From positions 1-21,076 of the forward strand of contig JBOGFJ010000233.1 of assembly GCA_050743385.1 (NCBI GenBank): DNA of 21,076 bases. Reading direction: 5' to 3'. The notes beneath the pieces are model-generated. The model did not search any database. It was given only the letters and a program-made list of their open reading frames with translations, and was not told the DNA's origin. This stretch comes from JACDBD01 sp050743385 (GTDB lineage Bacteria > Actinomycetota > Acidimicrobiia > IMCC26256 > JACDBD01). Shown piece after piece: positions 7,857 to 14,873 of this stretch (position 1 is the first letter of the stretch; every line of letters begins with the position of its first letter). A program made the translations under genes and the position numbers.

Positions 7857-8792
7857 ATGCCGTATCCGACCGTCAGCGTCGTCCCCGACGGCCAGCTCGT
7901 CTACGGCATCCAGCTGCCGACGGTCGCGCTGAGCACGCGGGTGGCCGCGCCCTGGGAGGAGGACGCCGGCATCGCCGACCTCGTGCGGGCGGCGCAGACC
8001 GCCGACCGGGCCGGGTTCTTCTACGTGGCCGTCTGCGACCACGTGGCGATCCCGCGCGACCTGGCGCCGGTGATGTCGACCACCTGGTTCAACCCTGTCG
8101 CCACGCTCGGGTTCCTCGCCGGCCAGACCGAGCGCGTCCGCCTGCTCACGAACGTGTACGTCGCCCCTTACCGCCGCCCGCTCGACACGGCCAAGACGTT
8201 CGCGACCCTCGACGCGCTCTCGGGTGGGCGGGTGATCCTCGGTGTCGGCGCAGGGCACGTGGAGGGGGAGTTCGACGCGCTCGGCATCGACTTCGCCGAC
8301 CGCGGCCGCCTCCTCGACGACGCCATCGACGAGATCGTGGCCGCGTGGTCGGACGAGTTCGTCAGGGATGTCGGGCAGCGCCCCCGGCCCGCGCAGCAGC
8401 CGCGCCCGCCGATCTGGGTCGGCGGCTCGACCAAGCCCGCGCTGCGCCGCGTCGCCGAGCGCGGTGACGGTTGGATCCCCCAGGGCACGCCGCGCAAGCA
8501 GATGCCGGAGCAGATCGCGTACCTGCGGGCGCACCGCGACCAGGTCCGGCCCGACGCCGAGCCCGAGCTCGGCGTGATCACCGAGGCGTTCTACGTCGGC
8601 GATCCCGGTGTCGAGGTGCCCCCGGGGACGATCTCGGGAGACGCGGAGAAGATCGCCGAGTCGCTCCGTGAGTACGCCGACATGGGCGTGCGCCACCTCC
8701 AGGTCCGGCCGTGGTCGCGATCCATCGACGAGCTGTGCGACCAGATGGACGCGTTCGGCGCCGACGTCGGACCGCTGCTGAGCACCGCATGA
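7857..8792 (+). CDS. LLM-class (luciferase-like) oxidoreductase, probably F420-dependent
   Basis: The 311-residue protein has the bacterial luciferase-like TIM barrel. It shows GFFYVAVCDHVAIP near residue 55, RVRLLTNVYVAPYRRPL (F420/flavin-domain strand), LDALSGGRVILGVGAGH, and PPIWVGGSTKPALRRVAERGDGW toward the C-terminus. Actinobacterial proteins of this type usually use coenzyme F420, sometimes FMN; the sequence alone does not separate the two. ATG at 7857 starts one base after the aldehyde dehydrogenase stop codon, so translation is probably coupled. The substrate is unknown. Confidence 0.88.
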   Translation: MPYPTVSVVPDGQLVYGIQLPTVALSTRVAAPWEEDAGIADLVRAAQTADRAGFFYVAVCDHVAIPRDLAPVMSTTWFNPVATLGFLAGQTERVRLLTNVYVAPYRRPLDTAKTFATLDALSGGRVILGVGAGHVEGEFDALGIDFADRGRLLDDAIDEIVAAWSDEFVRDVGQRPRPAQQPRPPIWVGGSTKPALRRVAERGDGWIPQGTPRKQMPEQIAYLRAHRDQVRPDAEPELGVITEAFYVGDPGVEVPPGTISGDAEKIAESLREYADMGVRHLQVRPWSRSIDELCDQMDAFGADVGPLLSTA

Positions 8793-8814
8793 CCCTGAGA
8801 GGGGAGGCACTGTC

Positions 8815-9804
8815 GTGGCCATGATCGCCCTGCGGTACGACCTGCGGGTGCCCGACTTCGCGTCGACGACGCACGCGGCCCAGTACGCCGCCTGTCTCGA
8901 GCAGGCCGAGTGGGGCGATCGCCTGGGGCTCGACTTCGTCATCCTGTCCGAGCACCACGGCGTCGACGACGGCTATCTGCCGGCGCCGCTGGCGATGGCG
9001 GCGGCGGTCGCCGGTCGAACGAAGCGCATCCCGATCAACATCGCCGCGGTCCTGGTGCCGCTGCACGACCCGGTGCGGATGGCCGAGGAGCTCGTCGTGC
9101 TCGATCTGGTGAGCCGGGGGCGAGTCAGCTTCGTCGCCGGCCTCGGGTACCGGCCCGAGGAGTTCGACATGGCGGGCGTCGATCGCACGAGGCGGGCGCG
9201 GTTGCTCGAGGAGTACGTCGATGTCATGCGGCAGGCGTGGACCGGCGAGCCCTTCGAGTGGCGCGGCCGTACGGTGCGGGTCACACCCCGGCCCGTGACG
9301 CAGCCGCACCCGACGCTCATGATCGGTGGTTCCACCGAGAAGGCGGCGCGGCGGGCGGCCCGTCTGCGTTGCGGGTTCTTCCCTGCGGTCGGCGACCCGG
9401 CGCTGAAGGTGGCGTACGACGAGGAAGCGGCCACGGTCGGCTTCGCCGAGGGCTTCTGCGCGCTCCCCGGCAACCTGGGGTTCGTGCACGTGTGTGAGGA
9501 CCCCGACGAGGCGTGGGCGCGGATCGCGCCGCACGCCGTCTACGACGCCCACACCTACATGACCTGGCAGCCGTCCGGCCAGCGCTCGGCTGTGCACGTG
9601 GACGCACCCGACGCCGACGGTGTGCGCGCCAGCGGCGTGTACCGCGTCGTGACGCCCGACGAGTGTGTGGCACTCGCCGAGGAGCTCGGCGACACCGGAA
9701 CCCTGCTGCTCCACCCGCTCATGGGCGGTATCACGCCCGAGCTCGCGTGGGAGAGCCTCGAGCTGTTCGAGACGAAGGTGCTGCCCCGCCTCCGACCGGC
9801 CTAG
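8815..9804 (+). CDS. Second LLM-class flavin/F420 oxidoreductase
   Basis: The 329-residue protein is a luciferase-like monooxygenase-fold enzyme from a different subgroup than its neighbour. It shows LDFVILSEHHGVDDGYLPAPL (EHHG motif), IPINIAAVLVPLHDPVRMAEE, LVSRGRVSFVAGLGYRPEEF and TLMIGGSTEKAARRAARL. GTG at 8815 is preferred over ATG at 8821 because GGGGAGG lies about eight bases before it. It is third in the aldehyde dehydrogenase operon, 22 bases after the previous stop. Its 3' end overlaps the convergent desaturase gene by four bases, sharing CTAG for both stop codons. The reaction is unknown. Confidence 0.87.
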   Translation: MAMIALRYDLRVPDFASTTHAAQYAACLEQAEWGDRLGLDFVILSEHHGVDDGYLPAPLAMAAAVAGRTKRIPINIAAVLVPLHDPVRMAEELVVLDLVSRGRVSFVAGLGYRPEEFDMAGVDRTRRARLLEEYVDVMRQAWTGEPFEWRGRTVRVTPRPVTQPHPTLMIGGSTEKAARRAARLRCGFFPAVGDPALKVAYDEEAATVGFAEGFCALPGNLGFVHVCEDPDEAWARIAPHAVYDAHTYMTWQPSGQRSAVHVDAPDADGVRASGVYRVVTPDECVALAEELGDTGTLLLHPLMGGITPELAWESLELFETKVLPRLRPA

Positions 9805-10511
9805 TTGGCGGCGGCGCGGTGCGCGTAGCGCACGCGTGCCGGCGGGGTCCGGAGCTTCTTCACGATCCCCGTCCAACTGAGCGCCTTGAGCAGGTAGTAG
9901 GTCAGGTCGAGCTCCCACCAGAAGAAGCCCTGCCGCGCCGAGGCGGCGTAGTGATGGTGGTTGTTGTGCCAGCCCTCGCCGCACGTGAGCAGCGCGAGCG
10001 CCCAGGAGTTCCGGCTGGTGTCGGTGGTCGCGTAGCGGCGCCGGCCGAAGATGTGGGCCCAGGAGTTCACGCTGAACGTCGTGTGCCAGAGCAACACGGT
10101 CGAGCCGAAGAACCCGACGATCAGCCCGCTCCACCCCGCGATCAGGTACGACGCGATCCCGAGGGACCAGGGACCGATCCAGTCGTGGCGGTCGAGGAAC
10201 CGCAGCTCGGGGTAGCGGACGAAGTCTTTGATCGCGTCCTGATCGGTGGGCCCGTACTTGTCGCACATGATCCAGCCGACGTGACTCCAGAAGACGCCTT
10301 GCTTCGGCGTGTGGGGGTCGCCGGGGTTGTCGGTGAACTTGTGGTGGGTGCGATGGTGGCCCGCCCACCACAGCGGGCCCTTCTGGGCGGCGGTCGTTCC
10401 GAGGAAGGCGAGGACGAACTGGGGGAAGCGGGCGAGCCTGTAGCTGCGGTGGGCGAAATAGCGGTGGTAGCCGGCGGTGATGGCGAACATGCGCCCGTAG
10501 AAGAGGACCAC
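9801..10511 (-). CDS. Membrane fatty acyl-CoA desaturase (delta-9 type); true start likely upstream
   Basis: All three histidine boxes of membrane di-iron desaturases are present: HRYFAH, HRTHH in WAGHHRTHHKF, and HNNHHHY in CGEGWHNNHHHY. The enzyme inserts a double bond in acyl chains using O2 and an electron donor. GTG at 10511 is the only standard start, yet the same frame continues upstream with family-like membrane sequence (SSIPFFIAQSLPLLAVFTG and following residues) and SVTIEQPSP, as far as a TAG at 10695-10697. No ATG, GTG or TTG occurs in that stretch. An ATC at 10683-10685 would give about 294 residues and lies six bases after a -10-like element. Either an unusual start, an ATG mutation or a sequence error is involved. 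Confidence 0.85.
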   Translation of the reverse strand: MVLFYGRMFAITAGYHRYFAHRSYRLARFPQFVLAFLGTTAAQKGPLWWAGHHRTHHKFTDNPGDPHTPKQGVFWSHVGWIMCDKYGPTDQDAIKDFVRYPELRFLDRHDWIGPWSLGIASYLIAGWSGLIVGFFGSTVLLWHTTFSVNSWAHIFGRRRYATTDTSRNSWALALLTCGEGWHNNHHHYAASARQGFFWWELDLTYYLLKALSWTGIVKKLRTPPARVRYAHRAAAN

Positions 10512-10691
10512 GCCGAGGACGATCGCCTTCAGCGTGACCCCCGTGAAGACCGCCAGCAGCGGGAGCGACTGGGCGATGAAGAAGGGGATCGACGACCGCA
10601 GGTTGACCTGCTCGTCGCGGGGCCGGCCTGCCGGACTCGAGGGCGCCGCAGACGGCGAAGGCTGCTCGATCGTGACAGATGCGATGGATTC

Positions 10692-10720
10692 ACCCTACCG
10701 ACTAGTCGGTAGGGATGCAA
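10692..10720 (-). promoter_or_regulatory. Desaturase promoter containing a perfect 22-bp palindromic operator
   Basis: On the minus strand, TTGCAT (10720-10715), a 17-base spacer and TAGGGT (10697-10692) form a good promoter. The palindrome at 10693-10714 has arms CCCTACCGACT and its exact complement with no spacer, and it fills the spacer and part of the -10. ACCGACTAGTCGGT is a typical TetR-family operator form. A regulator binding here would block the desaturase gene, which lies directly downstream. The regulator is not in the window. Confidence 0.75.
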
Positions 10721-10730
10721 TCCGCTCCGA

Positions 10731-11360
10731 TCAGTGGCCGCGGGCGATCCACTCGTCGACATGCGGAGACTCGTCGCCGATGGTGGTCGACTCGCCGTGA
10801 CCGGTGTGCACGACCGTGTCGGGCGGGAGCACGAGGAGCCGGGCGCGGATCGAGTCGATGATCGTCGGGAAGTCGGAGAACGAGCGCCCGGTCGCGCCCG
10901 GACCGCCCTTGAAGAGCGTGTCCCCGCCGAAGACATGGCCTTCCGGGCCGAGCAGGCAGACGCCACCCGGGCTGTGGCCCGGCGTGTGCACGACCCGCAG
11001 CCGGATGCCTGCGACCTCGAGCTCGTCGCCGTCGGCGAGGGCGACGTCGGGTTTCCGGTCGGCGTACACCGCGTCCCAGAGCATCTCGTCGGCGGGATGG
11101 AGCAGCACGGGCGCACTCCCCGTCGCCCGGGCGAGGGCCTCGGCGGCGTTGATGTGATCGTTGTGCCCGTGCGTGCAGACGATGGCACGCACTCTGCGGT
11201 CGCCGATCGCCTCCGTGATCGGCCCGGCATCGTGGGCGGCGTCGACCACGAGCACCTCGGCGTCGTCGCCGAGCAGCCAGATGTTGTTCTCGACGTCGAA
11301 GTCTTCGCCGTCGATCGAGAACACTCCGTTGGTCTTGACGAGCTCGATGCGAAGTGCCAC
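10731..11360 (-). CDS. Metallo-beta-lactamase-fold hydrolase (Rv2260-like), partner of MscR
   Basis: The 209-residue protein has the complete MBL metal set: H64-x-H66-x-D68-H69 in CTHGHNDH, H129 in TPGHSPGG, D147 in GGDTLF and H188 in TGHGES. The layout is that of glyoxalase-II-like thioester hydrolases. The stop of mscR lies 10 bases upstream, and the same gene pair occurs in M. tuberculosis (Rv2259-Rv2260), from memory of that genome. An inferred role is hydrolysis of S-formylmycothiol, the MscR product, to formate and mycothiol; this is not shown by the sequence. The start is GTG at 11360. Confidence 0.85.
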   Translation of the reverse strand: MALRIELVKTNGVFSIDGEDFDVENNIWLLGDDAEVLVVDAAHDAGPITEAIGDRRVRAIVCTHGHNDHINAAEALARATGSAPVLLHPADEMLWDAVYADRKPDVALADGDELEVAGIRLRVVHTPGHSPGGVCLLGPEGHVFGGDTLFKGGPGATGRSFSDFPTIIDSIRARLLVLPPDTVVHTGHGESTTIGDESPHVDEWIARGH

Positions 11361-11370
11361 CGCTGCCGGC

Positions 11371-12459
11371 TCAGATCGTGACGACCGAGCGGAGCACCTC
11401 GCCGCGCTCCATGCGGTGAAACGCCTCCTCCACCTCGTCGAGCGAGATGGTCTCGGAGACGAAGCGGTCGAGGTCGAACCGGCCCTGGAGGTAGAGGTCG
11501 ACCAGGAGCGGGAAGTCGCGTGTCGGCAGGCAGTCGCCGTACCACGACGGTCGCAGCGCGCCGCCGCGTCCGAAGAAGTCGATCATCGGGATTTCGGGTA
11601 GGGGCATGTCGGGCGTCGGCACCCCGACCTGCACGACGGTGCCGGCGAGGTCGCGGGCGTAGAAGGCCTGCCGGAGCACCTCGGGCCGCCCGACCGCCTC
11701 GATGCACACGTCGGCGCCGTTGCCGTCGGTGAGCTCGCGCACACGCTCGACGGCGTCTTCCTTGGACGCGTCGACGGTATGGGTGGCGCCGAACGCCCGC
11801 GCCCAGTCGAGTTTCCGCGGGTCGAGGTCGACAGCGATGATCGTGCGGGCGCCGACGAGGGCGGCGCCGGCGATGGCGGCGTCTCCGACCCCGCCGCACC
11901 CGAACACGGCCACGGTGTCGTCGCGCTGTACGTCACCGGTGTTGACCGCCGCACCGAAACCGGCCATCACACCGCAGCCGAGGAGCCCGGCAGCCTCGGG
12001 ACGGGCGCGCGCGTCGACCTTGGTCGCCTGCCCCGCGGCGACGAGCGTCTTCTCCGCAAAGGCGCCGAGGCCGAGCGCAGGGGAGAGCGTGGTGCCGTCG
12101 GCGAGGGTCATCGGCTGCTCCGCGTTGTGCGTCGCGAAGCAGTACCAGGGCCGGCCTCGCTTGCAGGCGCGGCACTCGCCGCACACCGCCCGCCAGTTGA
12201 GCACGACGAAGTCGCCCGGCGCGACCGACGTGACGTCGGGGCCGACCGCCTCCACGGTGCCCGCGGCCTCGTGGCCGAGCAGGTACGGGAACTCGTCGCC
12301 GATGCCGCCCTCGCGGTAGTGCAGATCGGTGTGGCACACGCCGCACGCCTGCACCGCGACCAGCGCCTCGCCCGGGCCTGGGTCGGGCACGACCACGGTG
12401 TCGAGCACGACCGGCTTGCCCTTGCCCGTCGCGATGATGCCCCGCACCTCGTGTGGCAT
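11371..12459 (-). CDS. mscR: S-(hydroxymethyl)mycothiol dehydrogenase / S-nitrosomycothiol reductase
   Basis: This 362-residue zinc-dependent medium-chain alcohol dehydrogenase closely follows the MscR family as I recall it from M. tuberculosis Rv2259 (ACGVCHTDL, YREGGI, LNWRAVCGECRACKRGRP, NAEQ.MTL). Catalytic zinc ligands are C42, H63-E64 and C162. The structural zinc uses C93, C96, C99 and C107. NAD binds at GCGGVG (187-192) with D211. The enzyme oxidises the formaldehyde-mycothiol adduct and can reduce nitrosomycothiol. ATG at 12459 gives the family length; GGAGGGGGG lies about 13 bases upstream, slightly far. The gene is divergent from the acyl-CoA dehydrogenase gene across 60 bases and continues into the MBL hydrolase gene. 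Confidence 0.92.
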   Translation of the reverse strand: MPHEVRGIIATGKGKPVVLDTVVVPDPGPGEALVAVQACGVCHTDLHYREGGIGDEFPYLLGHEAAGTVEAVGPDVTSVAPGDFVVLNWRAVCGECRACKRGRPWYCFATHNAEQPMTLADGTTLSPALGLGAFAEKTLVAAGQATKVDARARPEAAGLLGCGVMAGFGAAVNTGDVQRDDTVAVFGCGGVGDAAIAGAALVGARTIIAVDLDPRKLDWARAFGATHTVDASKEDAVERVRELTDGNGADVCIEAVGRPEVLRQAFYARDLAGTVVQVGVPTPDMPLPEIPMIDFFGRGGALRPSWYGDCLPTRDFPLLVDLYLQGRFDLDRFVSETISLDEVEEAFHRMERGEVLRSVVTI

Positions 12460-12504
12460 GAACGTGAAGCTACCCCCCTCCGTGGTCGTCGTGACCGGCT
12501 GACG

Positions 12505-12522
12505 TACGATCACGGCCCCGTG
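12505..12522 (+). promoter_or_regulatory. -10 element and probable leaderless start of the acyl-CoA dehydrogenase gene
   Basis: TACGAT at 12505-12510 matches the TAnnnT -10 form and lies nine bases before the GTG at 12520. No ribosome-binding sequence precedes the GTG. This spacing is what leaderless actinobacterial transcripts show. No clear -35 was found. Confidence 0.45.
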
Positions 12523-13701
12523 GACCTGCGCTTCACCGACGAGGACGAGGCCTTTCGGGCCGAGGTCCGCCAGTGGCTCACCGACCACCTGACCGGCGAG
12601 TTCGCGTCGTTGCGCGGCCGCGGCGGCCCCGGCGACGAGCACGAGGCATTCGACGAGCGCCTCGAGTGGGAACGTGCGCTCGGTGCAGCGGGATGGACGT
12701 GTGTCGGCTGGCCCAGGGAGCACGGCGGCCGCGGCGCGTCCTTGCATGAGCAGGTGATCTTCTACGAGGAGTACGCGCGTGCCAAGGCGCCGGCGCGGGT
12801 CGGCATCGTCGGCGAAGGCCTCCTCGGTCCGACGCTGATTGCCTTCGGTACCCCGGAGCAGCAGCGGCGCTTTCTCCCTCCGATCGTGCGGGGAGAGGAG
12901 CTGTGGTGCCAGGGCTACTCGGAGCCCGACGCCGGCTCCGACCTCGCCAACGTCGCCACGCGTGCCGTCCTCGACGGCGACCAGTGGGTGATCACCGGGC
13001 AGAAGGTGTGGACCTCGCTCGCGCACTGGTCGGATTGGTGCTTCGTGCTGTGTCGCACCGATCCCGAAGCGCCGAAGCACCGGGGGATCTCGTACCTGCT
13101 GGTGCCGATGCGCCAGGCCGGCGTGGAGGTGCGGCCCATCGTGCAGGTCACGGGCACGTCGGAGTTCAACGAGGTGTTCTTCGACGGCGCCCGCACCGAC
13201 GCCGCCAACGTGGTCGGTGAGGTGAACGGCGGCTGGAAGGTCGCGATGGGCACGCTCGCGTTCGAGCGGGGAGCGTCGACGCTCGGCCAGCAGCTCGCGT
13301 TCGAGAACGAGCTGCGCCAGATCACCGCGCTGGCCCGCAAGAACGGATCGGCCGACGATCCCGTCATGCGCCAGCGCCTCACCCGGGCCTGGATCGGGCT
13401 GCGGATCATGCGCTTCAACACCCTGCGTACCTTGAGCACGATGCAGGACGGTGAGCTCACCCGTGAAGGGATGATCACGAAGTTGTACTGGGCGACGTGG
13501 CACCGGGAGCTCGGGGAGCTGGCCGTCGACGTGCTCGGGCCTGCCGGCGAGATCGGTGACTCCCTTCCCTACGAGCTCACCGCGATGCAGCGGCTCTTCC
13601 TCTTCACCCGCGCCGACACGATCTACGGCGGCTCCAACCAGGTGCAGCGCAATATCATCGGCGAGCGCGCCCTCGGACTGCCGAGAGAGCCGCACTCATG
13701 A
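12520..13701 (+). CDS. fadE30: Acyl-CoA dehydrogenase of steroid ring C/D catabolism (FadE30-like)
   Basis: The 393-residue protein is a full ACAD-fold flavoenzyme. ELWCQGYSEPDAGSDLANV (128-146) and ITGQKVWTSLAHWSDW (158-173) form the FAD/substrate middle domain, and the C-terminus has TIYGGSNQVQRNIIGE. From memory it resembles M. tuberculosis FadE30 (Rv3560c) throughout, including GLTCxGWPxEHGGRG-type and GPTLIAFGTPEQQRRFLP segments. FadE30 is thought to dehydrogenate a CoA thioester of the HIP (indanedione propionate) pathway. The next gene, ipdF, overlaps by ATGA, the same neighbour order as Rv3560c-Rv3559c. The start is GTG at 12520; the frame is open far upstream, but family similarity begins here. 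The exact ACAD subtype should be treated as likely rather than proven. Confidence 0.85.
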   Translation: MDLRFTDEDEAFRAEVRQWLTDHLTGEFASLRGRGGPGDEHEAFDERLEWERALGAAGWTCVGWPREHGGRGASLHEQVIFYEEYARAKAPARVGIVGEGLLGPTLIAFGTPEQQRRFLPPIVRGEELWCQGYSEPDAGSDLANVATRAVLDGDQWVITGQKVWTSLAHWSDWCFVLCRTDPEAPKHRGISYLLVPMRQAGVEVRPIVQVTGTSEFNEVFFDGARTDAANVVGEVNGGWKVAMGTLAFERGASTLGQQLAFENELRQITALARKNGSADDPVMRQRLTRAWIGLRIMRFNTLRTLSTMQDGELTREGMITKLYWATWHRELGELAVDVLGPAGEIGDSLPYELTAMQRLFLFTRADTIYGGSNQVQRNIIGERALGLPREPHS

Positions 13702-14474
13702 GCGCACCTTCGCCGCCCGCGGGTCACCGATTGCTCGAGGGAAAGACCGTCCTCGTGACCGCCGCTGCCGGCACCGGCATCGGCTCCGCCACCGCTCGGC
13801 GGTGCCTGGAGGAAGGCGCGCAAGTAGTGGTGAGCGACCATCACGAGCGCCGTCTCGCGGAGATGGCCGAACAGCTCGAGGACGCCGCCGGCGAGCGCCC
13901 GCCGACCGTCGTGTGCGACGTCACCCGGGAGAGCGACGTGACCCGCTTGATCGACACTGGCGTCGCCGAGCTCGGGCGCATCGACGTGATGGTCAACAAC
14001 GCCGGTCTCGGTGGCACCGCCGAGCTCGTGGACATGACCGACGATCAGTGGCACGCGGTGCTCGACGTCACTCTCACCGGCACGTTCCGGTGCACTCGGG
14101 CCGCGCTCCGGCACATGGTCGAGCGCCGCAGCGGTGTGATCGTCAACAACGCGTCGGTGCTCGGCTGGCGGGCGCAGGCGGGACAGGCCCACTACGCGGC
14201 TGCCAAAGCGGGGGTCATGGCGCTGACCCGCTGCGCGGCGATCGAGGCCGCGCCCGCCGGTGTTCGGGTGAACGCCGTCGCACCCAGCCTCGCGATGCAC
14301 CCGTTCCTGTCGAAGGTCATGACCGAGGATGTGCTCGAGGAGCTGACTGAACGCGAGGCGTTCGGACGGGCCGCGGAGCCGTGGGAGGTCGCCAACGTCA
14401 TCGTGTTCCTGGCGAGCGACTACTCCTCGTACATGACGGGCGAGATCGTCTCGGTGAGCAGCCAGCACCCGTAG
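13698..14474 (+). CDS. ipdF: Short-chain dehydrogenase IpdF (5-hydroxy-HIP-CoA oxidoreductase)
   Basis: The 258-residue SDR has the nucleotide-binding TAAAGTGIGS (21-30), D47 in VVSDHHERR suggesting NAD preference, NNAG (100-103), and the catalytic S153, Y166 and K170. Distinctive family stretches, as I recall them from M. tuberculosis Rv3559c, are TGIGSATARR, VSDHHERRL, NNASVLGWRAQ and SDYSSYMTGEIVSVSSQHP. IpdF oxidises or reduces the 5-position of the HIP-CoA ring intermediate in steroid ring C/D breakdown. It is translationally coupled to the acyl-CoA dehydrogenase by the ATGA overlap. Its own stop overlaps by one base the GTG that opens the decayed dehydratase behind it, so that gene was once part of the operon. 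Confidence 0.92.
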   Translation: MSAPSPPAGHRLLEGKTVLVTAAAGTGIGSATARRCLEEGAQVVVSDHHERRLAEMAEQLEDAAGERPPTVVCDVTRESDVTRLIDTGVAELGRIDVMVNNAGLGGTAELVDMTDDQWHAVLDVTLTGTFRCTRAALRHMVERRSGVIVNNASVLGWRAQAGQAHYAAAKAGVMALTRCAAIEAAPAGVRVNAVAPSLAMHPFLSKVMTEDVLEELTEREAFGRAAEPWEVANVIVFLASDYSSYMTGEIVSVSSQHP

Positions 14475-14702
14475 TGGTCGACAGGCGCGCCCTCGGGGCC
14501 GAAGGCGAGCCGTTCATCCTCGAGGTGGAGCGGGGCAGGATCCGGGAGTAGAAGCAGGGAACCCGGGGGGGAGCGATGACGTTCGTGGTCATGACCACGG
14601 AGTTCCGCGACGACTCGGGCGCGCTCGTGGCCGAGGCCGGATGACGACGGTCGAGACCGCCGCCGGCCCCGAGAAGCCGGCGCCCGAGGAGGGGTGGAAC
14701 GG
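14474..14702 (+). pseudogene. Internally deleted FAS1-like/MaoC-type hotdog dehydratase remnant
   Basis: From GTG at 14474 the frame reads VVDRRALGAEGEPFILEVERGRIRE, which looks like the N-terminus of FAS1-like dehydratase domains, then hits TAG at 14549-14551. Staying in the same frame, it continues KQGTRGGAMTFVVMTTEFRD and on to ALVAEAG, which looks like the C-terminal strands of the same domain, ending in TGA at 14641. The middle, roughly 80-100 residues of a normal domain, is missing. A one-base shift at about 14640 would restore MTTVETAAGPEKPAPEEG as the natural tail. So one in-frame deletion, one stop at the junction and one frameshift are visible. Family assignment rests on pattern recognition only. 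Confidence 0.6.
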
Positions 14703-14873
14703 ATGCGGTGGAAGACGCAGGTGTGGCCGGGCGACGTCCTCCGCTGCTCGGGCAGCGTGGCGCGCGGGTACGAGGAGGACGGCGAGCGCATGGTCGACCT
14801 CGAGGTCGTCTGCGCCGAGCAGGACGGCCGCATCGCGGTGCAGGGCCGGATGACGTTCGTCGTACCCGCCTGA
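14703..14873 (+). pseudogene. C-terminal fragment of a MaoC-family enoyl-CoA hydratase
   Basis: A 56-residue frame from ATG at 14703 reads MRWKTQVWPGDVLRCSGSVA, then acidic strand residues, and ends GRIAVQGRMTFVVPA. This is the second half of a MaoC hotdog domain: the F/W-x-x-PVWPGD turn, the V-x-V strand and the closing G-x-A/M-V-V-x-P strand. The N-terminal half, which in MaoC enzymes carries the catalytic Asp and His, is absent. It sits directly behind the damaged FAS1-like gene, the usual order of two-subunit FAS1-like/MaoC dehydratases. Its TGA overlaps the ATG of the peptidase gene (TGATG), so it may still be translated and coupled. Activity as a hydratase is not expected. Confidence 0.6.

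Noticed and set aside
8578..10371. Very long open frame on the minus strand across both the LLM genes and the desaturase
   Set aside because: Its translation is rich in Arg, Pro and His with no family similarity. It is the antisense shadow of high-GC coding sequence.
10693..10714. The 22-base palindrome as a terminator of the mscR-MBL transcript
   Set aside because: It has no loop or T tract and is placed exactly within a promoter spacer, so an operator is the better explanation, though a double role is not excluded.
14641..14853. A 70-codon plus-strand open frame starting MTTVETAAGP
   Set aside because: Only its first 20 or so residues look like a natural protein tail; beyond them it is an out-of-frame reading of the MaoC fragment.
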